In this document: positions 37,308 to 45,627 of the stretch, one piece after another
How the letters are laid out: each line of letters opens with the position of its first letter
Position numbering within the stretch: position 1 is the first letter of the stretch
Source of the DNA: Bacillota bacterium
GTDB lineage: Bacteria; Bacillota; UBA4882; UBA8346
Direction: 5' to 3'
NCBI GenBank assembly: GCA_023410535.1
Contig: JAEYPR010000020.1
Coordinates: forward strand, 124,001 to 188,000
DNA length: 64,000 nucleotides
Notes under the pieces: generated by a model
Told to the model about the DNA's origin: nothing
Seen by the model: only the letters and a program-made list of their open reading frames with translations
Database searches by the model: none
Program-made: the position numbers and the translations under genes

Positions 37308-38522
37308 ATGGTTTCAGAGATTGATCAGATCCGATCATTATTCGAACAATTATTTTTATTTCGTAATTTAAATGAAAACCCGGTTATTCGCGGACTTTTT
37401 CAACGTCAGCCAAGCGTCTCGCTTTACGGTTGGTACGGTGTTTTATTGGAACGTTATCCCCATGCCGCTAACCCGTGGGCGCGATTTTTATGGGATACAA
37501 TTAAAACCACCGAAAATTACTTAGCTCTGCAAGCCGAGCGCAACAGCGGTGTGAAATTCTCCCCTGCCCTTGAAAAGGCGGCCTTGGCCGATCTGAAAAA
37601 CTTAACGGAACTCATCCGTTGGCAACCGGATAAACTGGTCGGTCTCGCTACCGATTCAGTGGCCGAGACTCCCGACTCCGGCTTTTTGGCGCTTGCCAAC
37701 GGCGAACTCGATACTTGCCTCCAGTGGCTGACGCAATGGTATTCCCAACACGGTGTCGGATTATTTAGCGGAGCTACCTTTTTTTGCTGGGATACTTCAG
37801 CAAAGAAATTACTCCCGGTAGCGGCTCCCGACCCAATCACCCTGGAGCAATTAATTGGTTATGAGTCGCAGAAACAAGAGTTGCTTGATAATACGACGCA
37901 ACTTTTGAACGGTTTGCCGTCCAATAACATTTTATTGTATGGCGATCGCGGCACGGGCAAATCTTCGCTGGTCAAGGCGATGGGCAATCAATTTGCAGAC
38001 CGGGGCTTGCGTCTGATTGAAATGAGCAAAAACGATCTGGCGGATTTTCCCCAGTTATTACAGTGTTTGCTCGGCCGAGGTTTGAAGTTCATTATCTTTG
38101 TCGACGATCTCTCATTTGAACCGGCCGAATCCCAATACAAACATTTAAAAGCAATCCTCGAAGGGGGACTGGCGAGTCGGCCCCAACACATTGTGATTTA
38201 CGCCACCTCTAACCGGCGCCATTTGATCCGGGAGACCATGGCCGAGCGCAACGACGACGTCCATTTTAACGACGCGATGCAGGAGAAACTTTCGTTGGCG
38301 GACCGCTTCGGGTTGACGATCACGTTCACCAGTCCGGATCAGAGCGATTACTTGAATATTGTGAAAGGAATCGCTACACAACGGGGACTTGCCATCGATG
38401 ACGCCGAACTTTCCCGCCGGGCCGTTCAGTGGGAGCGGTTTCAAAACGGCCGTTCGGGCCGGACTGCCAAACAATTTGTGGATCATCTCCAAGGCCAACT
38501 AGGATTGACCAAACCAAATTAA
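37308..38522 (+). CDS. DUF815-family AAA+ ATPase
   Basis: A 404-residue protein. The N-terminal 180 residues are helical and unrecognised. The ATPase domain has Walker A GDRGTGKSS at 212-220, Walker B FIIFVDD at 261-267, a sensor-like YATSNRRHL, and the family arginine-rich segment after DRFGLTITF. DUF815 proteins are widespread in Firmicutes and their role is not established. It is followed by its own terminator and then by a cluster of DnaA boxes, an interesting neighbour for a AAA+ protein, although no functional link is shown. Confidence 0.88.
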   Translation: MVSEIDQIRSLFEQLFLFRNLNENPVIRGLFQRQPSVSLYGWYGVLLERYPHAANPWARFLWDTIKTTENYLALQAERNSGVKFSPALEKAALADLKNLTELIRWQPDKLVGLATDSVAETPDSGFLALANGELDTCLQWLTQWYSQHGVGLFSGATFFCWDTSAKKLLPVAAPDPITLEQLIGYESQKQELLDNTTQLLNGLPSNNILLYGDRGTGKSSLVKAMGNQFADRGLRLIEMSKNDLADFPQLLQCLLGRGLKFIIFVDDLSFEPAESQYKHLKAILEGGLASRPQHIVIYATSNRRHLIRETMAERNDDVHFNDAMQEKLSLADRFGLTITFTSPDQSDYLNIVKGIATQRGLAIDDAELSRRAVQWERFQNGRSGRTAKQFVDHLQGQLGLTKPN

Positions 38523-38541
38523 AACTGGACAAATATATCGC

Positions 38542-38578
38542 AAGAGGTTGCCCAAAATTGAAAAAGGCAACCTCTTTT
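38542..38578 (+). terminator. Terminator of the DUF815 gene
   Basis: AAGAGGTTGCC (38542-38552) pairs with GGCAACCTCTT (38566-38576) and is followed by TTTT. It lies 20 bases after the stop codon. Confidence 0.85.
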
Positions 38579-38655
38579 GGTACCCCGCTCCTCAACTTAT
38601 CCACAGCTTATCCACAATCGAACCTGTTACCTTGCTTCAACGAAACCGTTTATCC

Positions 38656-38739
38656 ACAGAATGAGATCAGTTATTCACAAAACGATCTCATTTACTAACA
38701 GAATGAGATTAGTTATTCACAAAATGATCTCATTTTGTG
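38656..38739 (+). repeat. Two tandem 42-bp repeats carrying DnaA boxes
   Basis: Units 38656-38697 and 38698-38739 share the pattern ACAGAATGAGAT-Y-AGTTATTC followed by ACAAAA-Y-GATCTCATTT and differ at two positions over the first 38 bases. Each unit has AATGAGAT/ATCTCATT arms around a TTATTCACA box. Confidence 0.85.
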
Positions 38740-38744
38740 AATAA
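38713..38744. repeat. Perfect 32-bp palindrome formed by two DnaA boxes
   Basis: TTATTCACAAAATGA-TC-TCATTTTGTGAATAA: 15-base perfect arms with a two-base centre. Each outer end is a DnaA box in opposite orientation. The right end is 10 bases before the PAS-protein stop codon, and it could also serve as that gene's terminator. Confidence 0.88.
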
Positions 38745-38754
38745 TTGAGATCCC

Positions 38755-39198
38755 TTACCCTTTATCCGCTAGCATTTCATCCGAGTCTGGATCCAACAAG
38801 CGTTTTTGTCCCTCCAAATGCCGGATCTCCTCAACATCCTGGGAACATTCCATACAACCAAGATAGTTGCCTTGTTCATCGCGAAGCGCGAAAAACTCAA
38901 TCAAAATTTTATGGGGTGGACCTTGCGAACCGACCGGAACCGGCATATCAATCCAGAATCGTGCCGTATCCCGCGCTCCTTCCCGCATCTCTGCCACGAT
39001 TTTTTCGACCAACGGTAAACTTTTCTCCGGATGACACTGCCGAAAATTCAGCCCCATGCAAGACATCGGCCGGACGAACAATCGCGTATCGTGTTTATTC
39101 CAGCCGGCGACTTCATCGTTGGCATCGGTCACTGTAATCTCGATGGGAAGCTTGTCAAACATCGCTTTGACCATTGCCTCACTCAGTTGTTCAAGCAT
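38755..39198 (-). CDS. PAS-domain protein (DUF438/PAS-like)
   Basis: A 147-residue single-domain protein. A PAS fold is suggested by DKLPIEITVTDANDEVAGWNKHDTRLF, then MSCMGLNFRQCHPEKSLPLVEKIVAEMREG, and KILIEFFALRDEQGNYLGCMECSQDV. The NFRQCHPEKS segment is close to the PAS domain attached to DUF438 proteins, which often bind heme or another cofactor. No output domain is attached. It lies 13 bases downstream of the DUF2161 gene, likely one operon. Confidence 0.78.
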   Translation of the reverse strand: MLEQLSEAMVKAMFDKLPIEITVTDANDEVAGWNKHDTRLFVRPMSCMGLNFRQCHPEKSLPLVEKIVAEMREGARDTARFWIDMPVPVGSQGPPHKILIEFFALRDEQGNYLGCMECSQDVEEIRHLEGQKRLLDPDSDEMLADKG

Positions 39199-39210
39199 AA
39201 TTTCTCCCCT

Positions 39211-39975
39211 TTACTCCCGGTTGCTTTCCATACCTTCTTGTTCGTTTGCGTCTTGCAGCATTTTCCGATAGTATTCGACTGGTTCATGGAAGTTTAAAAA
39301 CTCATGATGCCCTTGGGCGCTTAGACGATATTTTCCGCGGGCGACGCGATCAAACCAGCCGTAATAATTCTTGTTGAGGATGCTGCCGGTTTTCGGTCCG
39401 GTTCCTTTCGCCTGTAATTCCTTGGGTGAAAGGGGGTTGTCCTGCTCTAGACAGCAAGCGATATAAATTGCGTTTTCGCGGTAAGCCGTCGTTAATTTGG
39501 CGTGGACCGAACCACCCAAATTATAATCGCCGTTGCGGCCTTGAAGTTCTTTCAAAATTCCTTGACGTTTCCGTTGATTCCGTTGCTTGCTGCGTTCCCG
39601 GTCATAGGGAGTCGGGTGAAAAACTACTTCCGCCAGGGACTTTTGCGGGCGTAATGTGACCACGATCAAACCGATTTCCAGCCGGCGCAGCAAGTGACAG
39701 CGGTCCTGCCACTCGCGGGAACGCAGCGATGTTGGTTTCGGGATGGCGACATAAACCAAATCGGCGGTACGTTGCCGCTTAGCGGCTTGCATGAGTAATT
39801 TCAAATTGAAACTCTGCTTTAATTCAATGACAGCGATCAGCTTATCGCGGATAGCGACGACATCGCAGTTTTTCACCTCGCTCCGCACGGTCCAACCGGC
39901 CGCTGCAAACCAATCCCGCACCGCCGGATAAAGCTGTGTCTCAGTTGTAAGTTCGGAAACCATCGTTGATCCCAT
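39211..39975 (-). CDS. DUF2161 protein, PD-(D/E)xK nuclease-like
   Basis: About 254 residues from the ATG at 39975; a start a few codons away is possible because no ribosome site is strong. The N-terminal part has a PD-(D/E)xK-like core: a helix, then KNCDVVAIRDKLIAVIELKQSF with D and ExK positions, then a Gln-containing helix. The C-terminal half (about 165-254) resembles a winged helix with YGWFDRVARGKYRLSAQGHHEFL. The family is common in Firmicutes and its role is not known; nuclease activity is inferred from the fold. It is probably co-transcribed with the PAS protein. Confidence 0.75.
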   Translation of the reverse strand: MGSTMVSELTTETQLYPAVRDWFAAAGWTVRSEVKNCDVVAIRDKLIAVIELKQSFNLKLLMQAAKRQRTADLVYVAIPKPTSLRSREWQDRCHLLRRLEIGLIVVTLRPQKSLAEVVFHPTPYDRERSKQRNQRKRQGILKELQGRNGDYNLGGSVHAKLTTAYRENAIYIACCLEQDNPLSPKELQAKGTGPKTGSILNKNYYGWFDRVARGKYRLSAQGHHEFLNFHEPVEYYRKMLQDANEQEGMESNRE

Positions 39976-40053
39976 GTCCGAAAAATACCTATCCTCTTCA
40001 TTTTTCCTAATAAATTTCGGCAATATACTTCGTTTATCCTTTGGGCAAATAAA

Positions 40054-40078
40054 TAAGGAAGGCAGATCGCCTTCCTTA
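40054..40078 (-). terminator. Terminator of the gamma-SASP-like gene
   Basis: TAAGGAAGGC-AGATC-GCCTTCCTTA, a ten-base stem followed on the minus strand by TTTATTTG. It lies about 50 bases after the stop codon. Confidence 0.8.
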
Positions 40079-40125
40079 GTGGAAAGTGTTACAAAAAACC
40101 AGATTCAATGCAGTAATGCAGTCGT

Positions 40126-40404
40126 TTATTTTGATTGGCCGGACAAAATCTGACTGATTTGTCCGGCGGACTGATCAATTTCCAATTGACTTTGACCGGC
40201 GTTCGCATTTTGGTTCCGCGAGCTTAAGCTCTGACTGCTCATTAAACCAAATTCGAATTTACCGGACGCGGCATTGGAAAGTAATAATTGACTGATCTGC
40301 CCTTTGGATTGCGCCAACTCCGAAGAACTCTCCTGATTCATTTGCTGGTTAAGGTTTTGAGCCTTCGCGAACTGATTCTGGCTTTGACTTTGATAATTAT
40401 TCAA
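40126..40404 (-). CDS. Gamma-type small acid-soluble spore protein-like
   Basis: A 92-residue protein made mostly of Gln, Asn, Ser and Ala, with few hydrophobic residues and no Cys, Trp or Pro. It has two copies of a QS.GQISQ(L/I)L segment (about 32-43 and 78-89), in keeping with the internal repeats of gamma SASPs, which are amino-acid stores degraded at germination. The start is a TTG with GGAGGTG upstream. A strong terminator follows, so it is a single-gene unit like the other SASP gene. The assignment rests on composition and context, so another spore protein is possible. Confidence 0.6.
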   Translation of the reverse strand: MNNYQSQSQNQFAKAQNLNQQMNQESSSELAQSKGQISQLLLSNAASGKFEFGLMSSQSLSSRNQNANAGQSQLEIDQSAGQISQILSGQSK

Positions 40405-40504
40405 GGTAACACCTCCGGATCATATTATCTCGCAGTTCCTTGAAAGCATGAGTATTAGAATTCGCCAAAACCGGAAAGTTTAGGGACAGCCCGCCTGAAC
40501 CTGA

Positions 40505-41821
40505 TTATTCCGTTCCCCTTTGACTGGCTCCGGTCACCGCCAAATTGGCAAATTTGATCGTTTTGGGTCCGATAAATTGGTTGAGGGTCTGTAACTCCCG
40601 GGAAAAAAACATGTTCGGTTGGACATCGCGGATATTGCCCGAAACCGCTCCCCCGGCAACCGCAACGGTCTGACTGCCATCATGATACCAGCCCAGTCGG
40701 ATCTCTCCCCCAAAATCCCCGGTTATCGGATTCATCTGAAAATCAGAGAAAGCGACCAACTCCAGGTATGGTTCTTGCCTTAATTCGTCGATCGTCAACG
40801 TTCCCCCGCCAAACACTTGATTTATAATTTTTCCGGTGGGCGGGAGGTTAAGATAAAAGGCATATTGTTGATCGCCCCAGTATCGGAGTAACTGGCCGTC
40901 CCGGATCACTTCAACCGGTTCCAACGGCAGACCGTCTTCATCGAAAGGCATCGATTCGGTCGAATGAACCAACGTCGGATCCAACCGCAAGTTAATCCGG
41001 TCGCCTTGGGGGGATTCGCCCTGAACATTGTTGCCGATCTTGAAGGTTGACAGCCCTTCATAAACACTCTGCGCCGATGTTTGAACCGTATAATAACCCA
41101 AAAAATCGCGAACCGGTTCCCCGGTCAAAAGCACCGGGAACTTTTCCAGCTCCGGCAACGGCTGCGCCAAAGCCTTTTCCCGGGAATAGGCGAGCATCTC
41201 CTGGACATTGGCGGCGATCAGCTCCGGTTCAAACGAAGCGAAACGCAGCTCCCGATAGAGTTCCACCTCCGCCCGTCCCTCACGCCAATTGGTGATCAAT
41301 TCAAGTTCGGCTTGGTAACTCACTGTCTGGAGCTGCACCGCTTCCGAATTGACGATCCGGGTCTCAATCCGTTTCAGAAAAAGTTCGGCGGAGTTAATCC
41401 AGCCTTGGCGTTGCCGGTCATTTTGGAAGATCGCCGCCGTCAGCGGCGCTAACCAATCGGATAAAGGCTGTTGATGAAAATTACTGGCAATACCGGCCCT
41501 GACCGAAGCGGGTTTGACCAAAGGATAATGCGGATTTTTCACCAACCCGGCGGCAAATGTCGTTTCCTCTAACGCTGTCCGTAACCCAGTTTCAGACATG
41601 GTCGGATGAATGCGAATTGAAGCCGAACCGCGATAGCGCATGCCTGCTTCAGTAAAATCTCGGTAAATCGTGACTAAAAAATGTTGCACGGTCTTGGCCC
41701 GGTTCATATCCAATTGTTTCCGGACAAAAAAGACCTCGACGGAGTGGACTGTTTTGGCAACAATCCGGTAACCGGCTACTTCAGGAATGGTTTGTAAGAT
41801 ACGCTCAATGGTCTCAATCAT
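40505..41821 (-). CDS. tldE: TldE/PmbA-like metalloprotease subunit
   Basis: A 438-residue member of the TldD/PmbA family lacking the HExxxH motif of its partner, as is normal for TldE. The C-terminal region has the family pattern LTIDELRQ and ITGDFGGEIRLGWYHDG, ending near AGGAVSGNIRDV. With TldD it forms a chamber that degrades unfolded peptides and matures some RiPPs. Its ATG overlaps the tldD stop by one base (TAATG), so the two are coupled. Confidence 0.9.
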   Translation of the reverse strand: MIETIERILQTIPEVAGYRIVAKTVHSVEVFFVRKQLDMNRAKTVQHFLVTIYRDFTEAGMRYRGSASIRIHPTMSETGLRTALEETTFAAGLVKNPHYPLVKPASVRAGIASNFHQQPLSDWLAPLTAAIFQNDRQRQGWINSAELFLKRIETRIVNSEAVQLQTVSYQAELELITNWREGRAEVELYRELRFASFEPELIAANVQEMLAYSREKALAQPLPELEKFPVLLTGEPVRDFLGYYTVQTSAQSVYEGLSTFKIGNNVQGESPQGDRINLRLDPTLVHSTESMPFDEDGLPLEPVEVIRDGQLLRYWGDQQYAFYLNLPPTGKIINQVFGGGTLTIDELRQEPYLELVAFSDFQMNPITGDFGGEIRLGWYHDGSQTVAVAGGAVSGNIRDVQPNMFFSRELQTLNQFIGPKTIKFANLAVTGASQRGTE

Positions 41822-43242
41822 TAGCCTAACCTCGCCCGCGTTTTAATGTAAGGCCCTCCGTCGGAGACCTTCACCAATTCTTTATGACCTTTGCCGCACG
41901 CGCCGGTGCCGGCCAAACCGACGTCGGCCGAAACCATTGTAATATTTTGGAGGAGGTCAGGAACAAAACCGGTCATAATCACCGGCGCCACCAGCTTCCC
42001 GGTGAGTTTGCCGTCGCGAATTTCGGCCCCGTACCTAATCACGCATTGGATTCCCCAATCTTTGGGGTCTTCCATTCCGCTCAGAGTGCCATCCAGGAGG
42101 TAGCCGTGACGGATCGATCCAATCATCGCTTCCACCCGGTCCCGTCCACCCGCGAAAAAGGTGTTGGTCATCCGGGCGTAGGCTTTTCGTTCAAATGATT
42201 CGCGTTTTCCGTTGCCGGTCGGTTGGGTGCCTAAACGTAATGATGACAGCAAATCCGAGATTCCGGTCTGTAAGACGCCGTGGTCGATGACAATCGTGTC
42301 CGCAGCCGGTGTCCCTTCATCGTCAAACCAAAATGACGAGACATGATGGGCGGCCGCGGCGCCGTCATGCATTGTCACCAGTTCCGAGGCCACCGGCCGT
42401 CCCAGGTATTCAACGGCTTTCGCCCGGTTTTTCACAAACATATCCATCTCAACCCCGTGACCAAATGCTTCATGGGCAATTAAACCGGAAATTTCCGGGG
42501 AACAGATCACATCGTACTCTCCCGGTTTTACCGGTTCGGCATCGAGCAACCGTACTACCAGGTTTACCGGTTGGGCGACCGCTTCAGCCATTTGCTCCAA
42601 TAGCTCGGGGCCGTTCAACCCCGAGAACGTCTGATAGGCGAATTGGGTCTTCCCGTCCCGCCGCGCGATGGCGACCAGGTAACCCTGGCTCCAGACATAC
42701 GATTGTTCCAAATCCTTTGCCGGGGAGAGGAAAAGCTTATGGACATGGACTTCTTCATAACGCGCCTTATAATCAATTAACCACTCCGAACCTTGTAAAC
42801 CTTGGTCCTTGATCGCGGTTAATTTGGCGATCTTCGCCGCGACGCTCATCGTTTCCGGCAATATCGCAACGTCGCCATAAAATGTGCTCTGCCACGGCTC
42901 TTCGGCGATCACCGGGTAGACGGCGCGCGTTATCCCGGTGACCGCCTCGAGCTGATTCAATTGTAAATCGGTTCGAATCGCGGCCAATAACTCCAGAAGC
43001 TCCGGCAACTGATTGAAGGAATACTCGGAATAATTATGTCCGTTATGAACCCGAACGACGAACCCCCGCTCCGTCCAACGCGAGTCGCCGATAGTGGCGC
43101 CGCTTTGCTGCACCGAATATTGTTTACCCCGGCTGTCGGTACCCAACACTGAAGCATAACCAAACTCTTCCGACAAGACTGCAATCAATTGCCGCAGGTA
43201 TTCTTTTTGACTTGTTAAAAATTCCGAGTTGGAAACTTTCAT
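41821..43242 (-). CDS. tldD: TldD metalloprotease subunit
   Basis: A 473-residue catalytic subunit of the TldD/TldE protease. The zinc motif is H257-E-A-F-G-H262 (LIAHEAFGHGVEMD), and the conserved C-terminal ACGKGHKELVKVSDGGPYI is present. The start ATG has AAGGAGG five bases upstream. No RiPP precursor or radical-SAM modification gene is adjacent, so a general peptide-degrading role is more likely than a dedicated maturation role. Confidence 0.93.
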   Translation of the reverse strand: MKVSNSEFLTSQKEYLRQLIAVLSEEFGYASVLGTDSRGKQYSVQQSGATIGDSRWTERGFVVRVHNGHNYSEYSFNQLPELLELLAAIRTDLQLNQLEAVTGITRAVYPVIAEEPWQSTFYGDVAILPETMSVAAKIAKLTAIKDQGLQGSEWLIDYKARYEEVHVHKLFLSPAKDLEQSYVWSQGYLVAIARRDGKTQFAYQTFSGLNGPELLEQMAEAVAQPVNLVVRLLDAEPVKPGEYDVICSPEISGLIAHEAFGHGVEMDMFVKNRAKAVEYLGRPVASELVTMHDGAAAAHHVSSFWFDDEGTPAADTIVIDHGVLQTGISDLLSSLRLGTQPTGNGKRESFERKAYARMTNTFFAGGRDRVEAMIGSIRHGYLLDGTLSGMEDPKDWGIQCVIRYGAEIRDGKLTGKLVAPVIMTGFVPDLLQNITMVSADVGLAGTGACGKGHKELVKVSDGGPYIKTRARLG

Positions 43243-43287
43243 CGAATCCTCCTTATATCCAGAGCAAATACTGATCCCTTACTTTTC

Positions 43288-45627
43288 TTACTTTCCTTGC
43301 GCTACATAATCCCGGAATGTGGCGCATTCTTGAATCACGCGCCGGTAGAAAGCGGTGTTCCGGTATTGCTTTGCCAAGACGGCAAAGTCGGCGTAGGGGT
43401 CGTTGCCCGGCTCTTTAAACTTGCGATACCAAGCAAACTCCGTTTTACAAGCCTGGGCCAGAAACAGGCACTCGGCCGCCAACTCGGGATCTTTGGTTGC
43501 CTGAACCGCTTTGCGATAATAGGCTAACGCGATCCGGCGCTCGTTGTTATCAGCGCCTGTTTGGTGGTACGTTTGAGCTAGCACCCCGACCAACGGTCCA
43601 AATTCCAGGGGATTATAATTGCCGTCGTAGCGGTTGCCCGTTAAGTTTTCATTAGCGGACCAGAAAGGAGTGTGAAAGAAGCCATTGGCGATCTGGTAAT
43701 AGTAGCGGTCGGCCTTTTCCGGGTGATTTCGCGCTAAATCTTCGAGTTGAACCACTTTTCTGGTGAAATCCAGCTTCGTATAATACGGAAACCCTCCGGG
43801 CGGATACTGATAAAGCCCGGTTTTAGGGTTGTAGCGGCTATGGTCAAAACTGGTGCGAATCTGTCCATACTCCCCTTCATCCCAATTCCGTTTGACCTTC
43901 TCCCAAAACTGCGGCGCGACTTTGGTCAAATTCACCAAAGCGCCCTGAAAATCCCCTTGACGCAGGAAACCGGTTCCTTTGATCGCGTAAAAATCGTCAA
44001 CCGCATATTTGGGATTAGCGGTAATAACCGTTTCAAAATGCGTTTTATTCACTTTCCCGCTGAAGGCGATTAAGCGGTCCAAGTCTTGACTACCGGCGTA
44101 ATGATCCAAGAGCGCATCGGTACTTAAGTCAACTTTGGCCAGACAATAAAAGGCTTTGGAAAAGTCCCCGGTCAATAAATATTTTTGGGCTAATAACGAA
44201 TAAAACGACTCGCGGATATTTTCAAGATTGCTGGCGGATTTCGCTTTGGCATCAAGCCACTGCAACGCGGGAACAGACGACGCTTCCAACTGTTCATTCA
44301 TCCGGGGGCTGGCGGCCACTTTATTTAACTCCTGCAGAAAAACAATCTGATTGCGTAAATCCTCATTTACGGGACTTAATCCTTGCGCTTGGGTTAAATA
44401 CTCCGCAGCCTTGGTATACTGTTGTTCCAATGTGCAGAGATACCCGTTGGCCGCTAACCAAAGCGCCGGCTGACGGACTTTCCGGTAATCAACCGCAGCG
44501 CAGAAGCGTTGTAATTCCCCAATATGTTTTAGGGCGATTTGACGCTGTTCCAATTGTTCCCGCCGCTTTGTTTCAAAAAAGAGACTGGAGTTGAGATATA
44601 GCCGTTCAATCTTGTTGATCTGCCGTATCAACATCACTTCAAACCGCGTCGATTGCGGCTCAAGCTCATACATCCGCTGCAGCGGTTCCAACGTAATCCG
44701 TTGCTCCTGCAATCCCCGCAACATCCACAAAGTCGCCTGGCGGTGCCTGTTTCCGGCCAGGCGGAGACATTCGTTCCAGAGCGAATCCGGTGGAATATTA
44801 AAATCGATAAAGGCCTCATCCATCATTGATGGATTTTGATCAAAGATTAACGAAGCCAGCACCAACGATTCGGCTTTCCGCCCCAACTTTTGCAAGGCTC
44901 CGACTTTATGGCGCAACGCCCAATCCGCCACCACGCTTTTATAGCCCGGTTGCGCGATCAACTGTTCGTAATAATTAAGACAATCTTGGGGTTTCTCCGC
45001 AAAATTGGCCAGTCGGACGATCTGGTAACCATAGCGGACTTTCAAAAACGATCCAGTCACATTCCGGTATTTGGCTAACCCAACGTCGATTAACTTTTGC
45101 ATCTCCGCCGGTTTACGACGCTCTTTCAAGGCCGCCTCGTACTCGAAGTACCAGGATGGATCCAACGTCGCATACGGCTCGCATTGTTTGGCAAAAAGCA
45201 GATACTCAAGGGCCGGCAAATATTCCGGTTTCGCAATGGCGTTTAACCTCTGATTATCTTTTGAAAGCGGGAGTTTGGCTTCAATTCGCCGACAGACATT
45301 TTGCAAATCGGCGGAGGTCATTTTATAGACTAAAAAAGCCAGGTCGTCGTAGCTGACCTTCCCGCTAAAATACTTCGCCCATTCCTGAAGATTCTGCGTG
45401 GTACGGGTCTGGTTGATCGACGCCTCAACCTGGTATTGGCCGGAGTTATTGGCGATGTCATAGTAAAAACGTTTAAATAGTTTATCCTGACTTAAGGTGG
45501 ATTGGAAAAACGTCAGATAATTTTCGAAATAATCCGGAACATACCCACAACCCCGAATAACCCAATCTTGATTGCAAACCACCAACAAACTAACGAAAAC
45601 GAGCATACAGATCCGCAATCTGCGCAT
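43288..45627 (-). CDS. Large secreted TPR-like protein, unknown function
   Basis: A 779-residue protein with an N-terminal signal segment (about 3-20), then CGYVPDYFENYLTFF, then mostly helical repeats resembling tetratricopeptide repeats. Its short CG..Y.......FF start recalls proteins of unknown function I know from Bacteroidetes and other diderms. It overlaps the upstream lipoprotein gene by 38 bases, with AAGGGGG before its ATG, and the two seem to form a functional pair. A role in the envelope is likely because both are exported; nothing more specific can be said. Confidence 0.75.
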   Translation of the reverse strand: MRRLRICMLVFVSLLVVCNQDWVIRGCGYVPDYFENYLTFFQSTLSQDKLFKRFYYDIANNSGQYQVEASINQTRTTQNLQEWAKYFSGKVSYDDLAFLVYKMTSADLQNVCRRIEAKLPLSKDNQRLNAIAKPEYLPALEYLLFAKQCEPYATLDPSWYFEYEAALKERRKPAEMQKLIDVGLAKYRNVTGSFLKVRYGYQIVRLANFAEKPQDCLNYYEQLIAQPGYKSVVADWALRHKVGALQKLGRKAESLVLASLIFDQNPSMMDEAFIDFNIPPDSLWNECLRLAGNRHRQATLWMLRGLQEQRITLEPLQRMYELEPQSTRFEVMLIRQINKIERLYLNSSLFFETKRREQLEQRQIALKHIGELQRFCAAVDYRKVRQPALWLAANGYLCTLEQQYTKAAEYLTQAQGLSPVNEDLRNQIVFLQELNKVAASPRMNEQLEASSVPALQWLDAKAKSASNLENIRESFYSLLAQKYLLTGDFSKAFYCLAKVDLSTDALLDHYAGSQDLDRLIAFSGKVNKTHFETVITANPKYAVDDFYAIKGTGFLRQGDFQGALVNLTKVAPQFWEKVKRNWDEGEYGQIRTSFDHSRYNPKTGLYQYPPGGFPYYTKLDFTRKVVQLEDLARNHPEKADRYYYQIANGFFHTPFWSANENLTGNRYDGNYNPLEFGPLVGVLAQTYHQTGADNNERRIALAYYRKAVQATKDPELAAECLFLAQACKTEFAWYRKFKEPGNDPYADFAVLAKQYRNTAFYRRVIQECATFRDYVAQGK

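Larger units (their letters stand above)
38597..38744. promoter_or_regulatory. Cluster of six DnaA boxes between convergent genes
   Basis: Exact matches to TTATNCACA occur at 38597-38605, 38608-38616, 38650-38658 (TTATCCACA), 38671-38679 and 38713-38721 (TTATTCACA), and inverted at 38736-38744 (TGTGAATAA). Start-to-start distances of the five forward boxes are 11, 42, 21 and 42 bases, close to whole turns of B-DNA, so they lie on one face of the helix. The site is between the ends of two convergent genes, so promoter control is unlikely. DnaA titration, replication control or a secondary origin are the main options. Confidence 0.85.

Noticed and set aside
38597..38744. The main chromosomal origin oriC
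   Set aside because: dnaA, dnaN and other origin neighbours are absent and no DnaA-trio or AT-rich unwinding element is evident, so it is reported only as a DnaA-box cluster.
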